The position numbers were made by a program, and so were the translations under genes. From Clostridia bacterium (GTDB taxonomy: Bacteria; Bacillota; Clostridia; RGIG6154): a stretch of 8,325 nt of DNA. Every line of letters begins with the position of its first letter. The first letter of the stretch is position 1. Location: the NCBI GenBank assembly GCA_017622395.1, contig JAGARF010000033.1, positions 1 through 8,325 of the forward strand. The letters are read 5' to 3'. Under the pieces are notes generated by a model that was given only the letters and a program-made list of their open reading frames with translations, was not told the origin of the DNA and did not search any database. This document shows, one piece after another, positions 1 to 5,568 of this stretch.

Positions 1-208
1 AATATTTCCCGTTCATTAATTTAATGTGTTTGTCAAGAATTATTCCGTATTCAGATAGTATCATTTGCGGTGCGTCGAAATCGCCGCACCCTACGATTTT
101 GCCCAACAACTGCTTTCTGCCTTTAACGCATACTGTAAGGAAATACATTCCCGGTGTGCTGTAATCATATCCTTTTAATCTTGGGGGTTTTCGTTTTGGT
201 AAATCCAT
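1..208 (-). CDS. RAYT / IS200-like (Y1) transposase, N-terminal part, cut by window edge
   Basis: Reading the minus strand from an ATG at 208-206 gives 69 uninterrupted codons to the window edge. The N-terminus (MDLPKRKPPRLKGYDYSTPG, then MYFLTVCVKGRKQLLG) has the layout typical of REP-associated tyrosine transposases: a basic start, a Y-D-Y-S/T-x-G stretch, a Y/F-F-h-T-h-C strand and an R-K-x-L-L-G turn, followed by G-x-G-D-F-D-A-P-Q and L-S-E-Y-G. These proteins nick and join single-stranded DNA at palindromic repeats using an HUH motif and one tyrosine. Those catalytic residues would lie further downstream and are not in view, so I cannot say whether the gene is intact. The start codon shares its A with the iorB stop (TAATG) and no Shine-Dalgarno sequence precedes it, so translation would depend on coupling to iorB or be weak. 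The family call is by remembered motif pattern, not a search. Confidence 0.8.
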   Translation of the reverse strand, partial: MDLPKRKPPRLKGYDYSTPGMYFLTVCVKGRKQLLGKIVGCGDFDAPQMILSEYGIILDKHIKLMNGKY

Positions 209-774
209 TAAAGATTATAACCAAGGTTGAATGCTTTCATATTAACCTCAAGGAACTTTTCAGGAACTGTTGCCTTTAATGCTTCAACCCATTTTTCGTA
301 TGGAATATCTGTTGACTTTGCCATAACGCCGATTAAAACAACATTAACCGCCTTTGGATTTCCTGCCTCTATTGCCAAAGAAAGAGCATCAACAGCAGTA
401 ACATCAATGTTTTCCTTGAGTTTTTCGATTATGTTTTCAGGATATTTTGCCACACCTGTTATAACAGGCATCGGGTCTATCTCCTGAGTGTTTACTATCA
501 TTTTTCCGCCTTTTTTAAGATAAGGCATAGCTCTGTATGCTTCAAGCTTTTCAAAGGCAAGGATAATATCTGCCTGACCTTTGTCAATAACAGGAGAGAA
601 AACCTCTTCGCCGTATTTAACATAGGTTACAACGCTGCCGCCTCTCTGGCTCATTCCGTGTACCTCTGAAACCTTAACATCAAAGCCTTCGCCAATTACG
701 GTGTTGCCAAGAATTCTGCTGGCAAGGAGAGTTCCCTGACCGCCAACACCGACAATCATAATATTAGTAGTCAT
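208..774 (-). CDS. iorB: Indolepyruvate:ferredoxin oxidoreductase, beta subunit
   Basis: This 188-residue protein is the small subunit of the thiamine-diphosphate enzyme that oxidatively decarboxylates indolepyruvate and other aryl pyruvates to aryl-acetyl-CoA, reducing ferredoxin (EC 1.2.7.8), in the cytoplasm. It consists of one POR-gamma-type domain. The N-terminal GVGGQGT motif (residues 9-15) and EVHGMSQRGG (37-46) are hallmarks of the family, and the length matches stand-alone IorB. The start is supported by AAAGGA about 7 nt upstream of the ATG. The partner gene iorA lies upstream on the same strand but is separated by 240 nt of hairpin repeats; in many genomes the two genes are adjacent. 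No promoter is evident between the repeats and the start, so it is probably co-transcribed with iorA. Related 2-oxoacid:ferredoxin oxidoreductase gamma subunits share the fold, but the pairing with a fused IorA makes this call strong. Confidence 0.93.
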   Translation of the reverse strand: MTTNIMIVGVGGQGTLLASRILGNTVIGEGFDVKVSEVHGMSQRGGSVVTYVKYGEEVFSPVIDKGQADIILAFEKLEAYRAMPYLKKGGKMIVNTQEIDPMPVITGVAKYPENIIEKLKENIDVTAVDALSLAIEAGNPKAVNVVLIGVMAKSTDIPYEKWVEALKATVPEKFLEVNMKAFNLGYNL

Positions 775-790
775 AATTATTTCCTTTCTA

Positions 791-1012
791 TCAATGAATT
801 GACAGCTTTGCTGTCATGAATTTTCGCTATCGCTCAATGAATTGAGCAAAAGCTCATGAATTGCAAGCAAGCTTGCATTGATGTCAAAAATCGCAAAGCG
901 ATTTTATTTAATTCAAATGCAAAGCATTTGTTCCTTAATGAACCTGAAAGGTTCAATTCATGCCGCAGGCAATTCACGGCACAGCCAATTCACGCCCGAA
1001 GGGCAATTCATT
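791..1012. repeat. Array of about ten variable-stem mini-hairpins joined by ATGAATT / AATTCAT links
   Basis: Plus-strand palindromes are: H1 TGACAGC-TTT-GCTGTCA (800-816); H2, degenerate (823-836); H3 TGAGC-AAAA-GCTCA (843-856); H4 TGCAAGC-AA-GCTTGCA (862-877); H5 AAAATCGC-AAA-GCGATTTT (887-905); H6 CAAATGC-AAA-GCATTTG (914-930); H7 TGAACCT-GAA-AGGTTCA (939-955); H8 TGCC-GCA-GGCA (961-971); H9 GGC-ACA-GCC (978-986); H10 GCCC-GAA-GGGC (994-1004). Stems share almost no sequence, whereas the links do: ATGAATT at 794, 816, 837 and 856, and its reverse complement AATTCAT or AATTCAC at 955, 971, 987 and 1005. The three central links (877-886, 906-913, 931-938) are diverged. The array fills the iorA-iorB gap almost exactly, beginning within 5 nt of the iorA stop and ending next to the iorB ribosome binding site. 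It is not CRISPR. A relation to RAYT/REP elements is inferred from the adjacent transposase. Confidence 0.9.
832..847. repeat. Alternative palindrome spanning an array link (competes with hairpin H3)
   Basis: GCTCAAT-GA-ATTGAGC is a perfect 7-bp palindrome centred on the link between units H2 and H3. Its right arm GAGC (844-847) is also the left arm of H3, which pairs with GCTC at 852-855. The two hairpins are therefore mutually exclusive. The core TCAATGAATTGA (834-845) recurs exactly at 791-802, where it lies between the iorB ribosome binding site and H1, so the link itself is a palindrome in these two copies. Confidence 0.75.
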
Positions 1013-1014
1013 CA

Positions 1015-2748
1015 TTAGTCTTCCTTTTTAATTGCACCGAATGGGCAAAGATTTACACAAAGTCCGCAACCGTTACACTGAGTTGTATCAATTTTAACAT
1101 TTTCACCGTCAAAGGAAATTGCAGGACAGCCAAGCTTTAAGCACATTTTACACTTTTTGCAGTCCTCTGTAATTTTGCAATGACCTGTGTATTTAACAGT
1201 TTTAAGAAGTGCACAAGGACGCTGAGCAATAATAACTGATGGCTCGTCTCTTTCAACCTCTTCTTTAACCACCTTTTCAAAGTTCTTTAAATCAAAGGGG
1301 TCTGCAACAACAACATGCTCAACACCGATTGATTTGCAAAGTGCGATTAAATTAACCTGTTTTGTAGGCTCTTTTCTGATTGTATAGCCTGTTGTTGGGT
1401 TATCCTGATGACCTGTCATACCTGTGATAGAGTTATCAAGAATAATAACTGTATTTGAGCCTTTGTTGTAAACTATATCAACAAGACCTGTAATACCTGA
1501 ATGCATAAAGGTTGAGTCACCGATAACAGAAACAAGCTTTTTGTTAAACTCCTTGCCTCTTGCTTTTGCCATACCCATTGCGGCACTTACAGATGCACCC
1601 ATACAGATTGTTGTATCAACACTTGCAAGAGGAGCAACTGCACCGAGAGTATAGCAACCGATATCTCCTGATACCACAAGTCCAAGCTTTTTAAGTACAT
1701 AGAATGTTCCTCTGTGAGGACAGCCTGCACACATAACAGGAGGTCTTGCAGGAACTTCTTCTTTGATTTCTGCGCTGAAAGGTGCATCTTCCCCGAGAAC
1801 AGCCTTTTTAATCATTGCTGTATTGTACTCGCCAAGAAGTGTGAACACCTCTTTGCCCACTACTTCAACACCAAGCTTTTTGCAATGGTCCTCAATAACA
1901 GGGTCAAGCTCTTCAATAACAAAAACCTTATCAAATTTTTCTGCAAAGTCTTTGATTTTCTTTTCAGGCATCGGATATGCCATACCAAGCTTTAAGTAGC
2001 TTACCTTATCGCCAAGTGCCTCTTTTGCGTACATATATGTAATACCGCTTGTGATAACACCGATTTTTGTGTCATTTAATTCAACCTTGTTTAAATCAGT
2101 TTCTTCAGCAAAAGCTGTGAGAGCCTTAATTCTCTCCTCAACTACAATATGTCTTTTAATCGCCATTGCAGGCATCATAACGAGTTTTGGAATGTTCTTC
2201 TCATAGTCTTTAAGAGGAACATTTTCCCGGCTGCCGATTTCAACAAGGCTCTGTGAGTGAGAAACTCTTGTTGAAAGTCTTAAAAATACAGGAGTGTCAA
2301 ATTCCTCTGAAAGCTTATAAGCCATTTTTGTGAACTCTTTGCACTCTGATGAGTCAGATGGTTCAAGCATCATAATTTTAGATGCCTTTGCGTAATGTCT
2401 TGAGTCCTGCTCGTTCTGTGATGAATGCATACCGGGGTCGTCTGCAACGCAGAAAACAAGTCCTCCGTTAACACCTGTGTAGCTGACAGTAAAAACAGGG
2501 TCTGCCATAACATTAAGACCAACATGCTTCATACAGCTCATTGCTCTTGCACCGCCGATTGACGCACCGATTGCAACTTCAGCCGCAACCTTTTCGTTTG
2601 GTGACCATTCAGCATAGATTTCGTCATATTTTACGATGTTTTCGGTAATTTCTGTGCTGGGAGTTCCGGGGTATGATGCAACAACTGTTACACCTGCTTC
2701 ATAAGCACCCTGAGCAACCGCAGCATTACCAAGCATAAGTTTTTTCAT
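1015..2748 (-). CDS. iorA: Indolepyruvate:ferredoxin oxidoreductase, alpha subunit
   Basis: This 577-residue large subunit carries the thiamine-diphosphate and iron-sulfur centres of aryl-pyruvate oxidation to aryl-acetyl-CoA with ferredoxin. An N-terminal pyrimidine-binding domain contains SYPGTPSTEI (about 25-34) and the SPNEKVAAE glutamate region (about 49-57). CAGCPHR (340-346) and GDIGCYTLG (361-369) open the diphosphate-binding domain, whose TPP motif runs from GDSTF (410-414) to LDNSITGMTG (437-446). The C-terminus carries two ferredoxin-like cysteine sets: C530-x2-C-x2-C-x4-C541-P, and C558-x2-C-x2-C-x3-C568-P. Length and order match the IorA family. An in-frame ATG lies six codons upstream at 2766, but AGGAAAGG sits just after it, 7 nt before the ATG at 2748, so I chose 2748. 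The gene has its own likely promoter at 2782-2810 and should be co-transcribed with iorB. Its physiological role is probably fermentation of aromatic amino acids, or the reverse carboxylation; the sequence does not decide which. Confidence 0.95.
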   Translation of the reverse strand: MKKLMLGNAAVAQGAYEAGVTVVASYPGTPSTEITENIVKYDEIYAEWSPNEKVAAEVAIGASIGGARAMSCMKHVGLNVMADPVFTVSYTGVNGGLVFCVADDPGMHSSQNEQDSRHYAKASKIMMLEPSDSSECKEFTKMAYKLSEEFDTPVFLRLSTRVSHSQSLVEIGSRENVPLKDYEKNIPKLVMMPAMAIKRHIVVEERIKALTAFAEETDLNKVELNDTKIGVITSGITYMYAKEALGDKVSYLKLGMAYPMPEKKIKDFAEKFDKVFVIEELDPVIEDHCKKLGVEVVGKEVFTLLGEYNTAMIKKAVLGEDAPFSAEIKEEVPARPPVMCAGCPHRGTFYVLKKLGLVVSGDIGCYTLGAVAPLASVDTTICMGASVSAAMGMAKARGKEFNKKLVSVIGDSTFMHSGITGLVDIVYNKGSNTVIILDNSITGMTGHQDNPTTGYTIRKEPTKQVNLIALCKSIGVEHVVVADPFDLKNFEKVVKEEVERDEPSVIIAQRPCALLKTVKYTGHCKITEDCKKCKMCLKLGCPAISFDGENVKIDTTQCNGCGLCVNLCPFGAIKKED

Positions 2749-2755
2749 AATTTTG

Positions 2756-2763
2756 CCTTTCCT
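2756..2763 (-). promoter_or_regulatory. Ribosome binding site deciding the iorA start
   Basis: AGGAAAGG on the minus strand lies 7 nt before the ATG at 2748. It directly follows another in-frame ATG (2766-2764), which has no Shine-Dalgarno sequence of its own. This favours the internal start and a protein beginning MKKLMLGNAA, the usual IorA N-terminus. Confidence 0.75.
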
Positions 2764-2781
2764 CATTATAATAATTAGTTT

Positions 2782-2810
2782 ATTTTACAATAAATCGTCA
2801 TTTTTTGCAA
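2782..2810 (-). promoter_or_regulatory. Predicted sigma-A-type promoter for iorA-iorB
   Basis: On the minus strand TTGCAA (2810-2805) and TAAAAT (2787-2782) are separated by 17 nt, a good housekeeping promoter layout. The expected transcription start near 2775 leaves a leader of roughly 27 nt with the iorA ribosome binding site intact. The same hexamers with the same spacing occur upstream of maf. The promoter begins 4 nt beyond the stop of the preceding gene, and I see no intrinsic terminator between the operons, so some read-through from the ABC operon is likely. Confidence 0.6.
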
Positions 2811-2813
2811 TAC

Positions 2814-3329
2814 TTACTTTTTCTGTCCCTCTATAAAGGCATCGGTATCATAGTTAAAAGCATAGTTAAGCTTGCTTTCAGGCTCAAGAAGATATACACT
2901 TTCTGAATTGGACACCTTGACATAATATGCTTTTTCAATCGGGTTGTAATCGCCAATTAAAATTTCATAATCTCCCTTTGTTGTTTCTACCTTTACAACA
3001 ACATTTGCAGGGTCTAAGCCATATGCTTTCAAATCATCATAGGTTTTAATTTCTTTAATAGCTCTTATAGCAGAGATTGAATTAAAGATATCATTTTTAA
3101 AAGCATCTTTTAAATAAACATCTTCGCATTTCCAGAGGTTGTTTTCTTTTGTTATAACAGCCTCTCTTGAATAAAAGGTCTTAAAGGTTATTTTATTTAC
3201 CTCTGTTTCTGCAATTTCAAGAACTACCTGATTTTTATTTGTGTTTATATCTGCGTTTAAAAAGTAAAGTGTTCCTGCAAGGGCTAATACCACAACTGCA
3301 AGCAGTATTATTTTAACTTTTTTGCTCAT
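2814..3329 (-). CDS. Short DUF4340-domain membrane-anchored protein
   Basis: This 171-residue protein has a short basic N-terminus and one hydrophobic segment (about residues 5-24), so it is probably anchored in the membrane with the rest outside the cytoplasm. The stretch LKAYGLDPANVVVKVETTKG (about 100-119) followed by the LIGDYNP and YYVKVSNSESVYLL region (about 124-148) is the pattern of a DUF4340 repeat: Y-G-L-D-x-P, a strand pair, h-I-G, then Y-Y-V-K and V-Y. Members I know of are usually around twice this length, so this appears to be a one-repeat version; there is no sign of a frameshift at its end. Its ATG overlaps the preceding stop as ATGA, and AAGGAG lies 9 nt upstream inside that gene. 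DUF4340 genes commonly follow a GldG-like gene, as here, which suggests one complex. The molecular function is unknown. Confidence 0.75.
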   Translation of the reverse strand: MSKKVKIILLAVVVLALAGTLYFLNADINTNKNQVVLEIAETEVNKITFKTFYSREAVITKENNLWKCEDVYLKDAFKNDIFNSISAIRAIKEIKTYDDLKAYGLDPANVVVKVETTKGDYEILIGDYNPIEKAYYVKVSNSESVYLLEPESKLNYAFNYDTDAFIEGQKK

Positions 3330-4705
3330 TTTCTTCTTCTCCTTACAAGTACAATTATACCAATTATTATAAATATAATCGGAATTACTGCTATAAAGGT
3401 TATTGTAAGCAGGGTTGCAACAGTTGACGGAATTTTAAGTTTATCCCCTGTAAGTCTTTTTGGGAGAAGATTTATTCCTGTTTCGTTATCAGCCGCCCAT
3501 GAAAGACAGTTGATAAAGAAATTGAAGTTTGCACCTGAGGACATTTCGTTATACTCTGCATTAAAGGCATAAGAAGATGTTACCCAAACAAGTGACGCTC
3601 CGCCGATTTCAGCTGTTGCGGCGATTGAGAAAGGTCCGTCTTTGTCGCCGTCTTCCTTTTCCATTGACTGCATTTTGTCAAGGTCAGGCTTTAAATATGC
3701 TTTGTCGGAGGTTGAAAGAACCTCGTTAACCTGAACCCCTTCTTCAAGGCTTGCTTTTTGCATAATTCCCTGAGTTATAGGCATTACAAGGTCATAGCCT
3801 GCCACAAGGAGAGGAATTGTAATTTCGTGCTCCATAATCTGAGGAAGCAGATAATGCCTGTAATTACTGAGACAGTAATTAGGATTTCCCTCGAAAATTA
3901 CCCCTGTTGCCTGTTTAAGACCGAAAAGCTCGGTGTATTTGCTTAAATTAGGCAAATCCTTTTTAATATAGTCTGTAACAAGGAACACATCGCCCTTGTT
4001 GTATGCAAAATTTGCAAGCTTTGCAAATTCTTCGTCTGTAAGGTCTGTTCCGGGGCTGTAGATAATAAGTGCCGCCGCATCTTCGGGAACTGTTTCAACT
4101 GTATTTAAGTTAAGGTCTTTTAAGGTGTAGCCCTGATTTGCAATCTGCTCCTGAAGATTTGGGTCTAACATAGACTCGCCGTGTCCCTGAAGGGTATACA
4201 CAACACACTCAGAATTTGAGGAAAGCAAGGAAATCGCTCCTGTTATTTCACCCTCACCGTTAAATACAGACGCACCTGTTGTATAGTCTCTTGTGTAAAT
4301 TTTTTCCCAGCTTATATATCTGCTTTTGTCACCGTAAAGGATTATAAGGCTGTTTGATGTAATCTGCTCGTTAGTGTACTGTGATGCAAAGGTGGGATGC
4401 ATAACAGGGTCTACAGTTTCAACCTTTATTCTTGAAGACTCTGCCTTGTAGCAATCAAGCAGTTTTGTTATATATTCATCTTCACCGCCGGGAGTTGCTA
4501 TAAGCTTGATGTCAACATTTTCTTCAAGGTCTGCAAGCAAATCTTTTGTTTGCTGTGAAAGAGTAAACATACCTGTATTGGTTGTGTCAAGCTTTGTATA
4601 ATTTGCAGGCAAAAGCTCAAAAATTGCAACAACAATTACCGCAATAGCTATAACGATAACAGAGGCTATAATACTGTATGAGCCTGATTTTACTGTCTTT
4701 TTCAT
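3326..4705 (-). CDS. GldG-like ABC transporter auxiliary protein
   Basis: This 459-residue protein has an N-terminal transmembrane segment (about residues 9-31), a large extracytoplasmic domain and a C-terminal transmembrane segment (about 430-452) ending in RRRRK. Near the start is the characteristic MFTLSQQTKDLL stretch after the membrane segment, followed by a thioredoxin-like strand (VDIKLIATPG) and, near residue 170, the conserved LQGHGE motif. These match the GldG / ABC_transp_aux family, whose members accompany GldA and GldF. In gliding Bacteroidetes the set is needed for motility; in Firmicutes the role is not established and gliding is not implied. The ATG at 4705 is chosen because AAGGAGGTG ends 6 nt before it; a GTG three codons upstream lies within that ribosome binding site. 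The start overlaps the permease stop as TGATG, which points to coupled, stoichiometric expression. Confidence 0.85.
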   Translation of the reverse strand: MKKTVKSGSYSIIASVIVIAIAVIVVAIFELLPANYTKLDTTNTGMFTLSQQTKDLLADLEENVDIKLIATPGGEDEYITKLLDCYKAESSRIKVETVDPVMHPTFASQYTNEQITSNSLIILYGDKSRYISWEKIYTRDYTTGASVFNGEGEITGAISLLSSNSECVVYTLQGHGESMLDPNLQEQIANQGYTLKDLNLNTVETVPEDAAALIIYSPGTDLTDEEFAKLANFAYNKGDVFLVTDYIKKDLPNLSKYTELFGLKQATGVIFEGNPNYCLSNYRHYLLPQIMEHEITIPLLVAGYDLVMPITQGIMQKASLEEGVQVNEVLSTSDKAYLKPDLDKMQSMEKEDGDKDGPFSIAATAEIGGASLVWVTSSYAFNAEYNEMSSGANFNFFINCLSWAADNETGINLLPKRLTGDKLKIPSTVATLLTITFIAVIPIIFIIIGIIVLVRRRRK

Positions 4706-5568
4706 CAGCTCCACCTCCTTTTTTCCATTGACTGCACCGTAAGAAAAACAAATACAGCCGAAACCGCCACAAGATATATTACTGAAGAAATATCAAATAT
4801 ACCCTGTGTGAAAATATTAAATCTCTCAAAAAGAGAAAGTTTTTCAATGATTGCAGGGAAAAGTCCCTCAAGCTTTTCAGGAAAGGCATAGTAAACAAAA
4901 AACAATATACCCTCGCCGATTATTGCAACCGATGCAGAAAGGGAAAATTCCTTTGTTAAAACATAAACTATAACAACAAGTGCAAGAACCATTATTGCAA
5001 GGGCAATAAGTGATGCCGCTGCAGTTGATGAAAGGTAGTATGCAAAGCTTGTTATAAAGTAGTTAATTAATACTATTAAAAAAGCAATACCTGCTGAAAG
5101 TGCCTGATTCTCTGTAAGTGAAGATGCGAAAAGTCCCATTGATATAAGTCCTGCTCCAAGAAGGAAAAATCCAACAAGGGCACTGTATGCAGAAAGGAAG
5201 TTAACCTTTCCGAATAAAGACAAAACTAAAGGATAAAGTCCCATAACAAGCACAGGAACAGCTAAAACTGTAAGCATTGCAAGGTATTTTGACACAACCA
5301 CCTTTGTCATAGACACAGGCAGAGAATAAAGAAGGGTGTCTGTTCTTTGCTTTCTTTCTTCAGAGATTACCCTCATTGTCAAAACAGGGATTATTATAAT
5401 AAAAATAAAGCTCATATTTGAAAGTACATATTCAAAATTCGCATAAGCGGAATTGATATTAACCGCCATTGTATATATTCCTGCAAAAAGGAGCATAAAG
5501 GCACAGAACATATAACCTGTTACAGAGCAAAAATAAGATTTAAGCTCTCTTTTATAAATTGCTGTCAT
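4705..5568 (-). CDS. ABC-2 type transporter permease (GldF-like)
   Basis: This 287-residue integral membrane protein has about six to eight hydrophobic segments (roughly 15-35, 53-68, 95-118, 126-148, 158-180, 183-204, 213-229 and 262-279). After the second comes MRVISEERKQRTDTLLYSLP (65-84), the conserved cytoplasmic E-E-x-x-x-x-T-x-x-L-L-x-x-x-P element of ABC-2/GldF permeases that couples to the ATPase. It is the membrane half of an exporter-type ABC system with the ATPase encoded immediately upstream. The ATG is preceded by AAAGGAGG with a 6-nt gap, located inside the end of the ATPase gene, and the two reading frames overlap by 17 nt. The substrate cannot be read from the sequence. NosY-type permeases are a related alternative, but the flanking GldG-like and DUF4340 genes favour the GldF group. 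Confidence 0.88.
   Translation of the reverse strand: MTAIYKRELKSYFCSVTGYMFCAFMLLFAGIYTMAVNINSAYANFEYVLSNMSFIFIIIIPVLTMRVISEERKQRTDTLLYSLPVSMTKVVVSKYLAMLTVLAVPVLVMGLYPLVLSLFGKVNFLSAYSALVGFFLLGAGLISMGLFASSLTENQALSAGIAFLIVLINYFITSFAYYLSSTAAASLIALAIMVLALVVIVYVLTKEFSLSASVAIIGEGILFFVYYAFPEKLEGLFPAIIEKLSLFERFNIFTQGIFDISSVIYLVAVSAVFVFLTVQSMEKRRWS
4712..4720 (-). promoter_or_regulatory. Strong ribosome binding site for the GldG-like gene
   Basis: AAGGAGGTG is a near-perfect anti-16S match, with its end 6 nt from the ATG at 4705. It lies inside the last codons of the permease gene. It excludes the in-frame GTG at 4714-4712 as start, since that codon is part of the site. Confidence 0.8.

Noticed and set aside
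214..219. TATAAT on the minus strand at the end of iorB as a promoter for the transposase
   Set aside because: It is 5 nt from the transposase ATG, so a transcript would start inside the gene, and no -35 box is visible.
791..1012. CRISPR array
   Set aside because: The conserved part is only 7-8 nt, it flips orientation, and the variable parts are 3-8 bp palindromes rather than 30-nt foreign spacers; no cas genes are present.
974..1015. Minus-strand 13-codon frame starting at TAATG on the iorA stop and reading into the array
   Set aside because: It has no ribosome binding site and low-complexity content. The ATG arises from the ATGAATG link, so there is no support for a leader peptide.
856..1140. 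Plus-strand open frame of 94 codons across the hairpin array
   Set aside because: It runs through the repeats into the antisense of the iorA cysteine region, has no ribosome binding site, and its residues simply reflect the link and stem sequences.
1587..1999. Antisense and alternate-frame open frames inside iorA (1587-1787 minus; 1714-1995 and 1763-1999 plus)
   Set aside because: They lie wholly within a well-supported gene, lack ribosome binding sites and resemble no family I recognise.
2765..2770. TATAAT on the minus strand just before iorA as a -10 box
   Set aside because: The matching -35 position reads TTATTG, and initiation from it would fall within or beyond the iorA ribosome binding site. 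The TTGCAA-17-TAAAAT pair upstream fits better.
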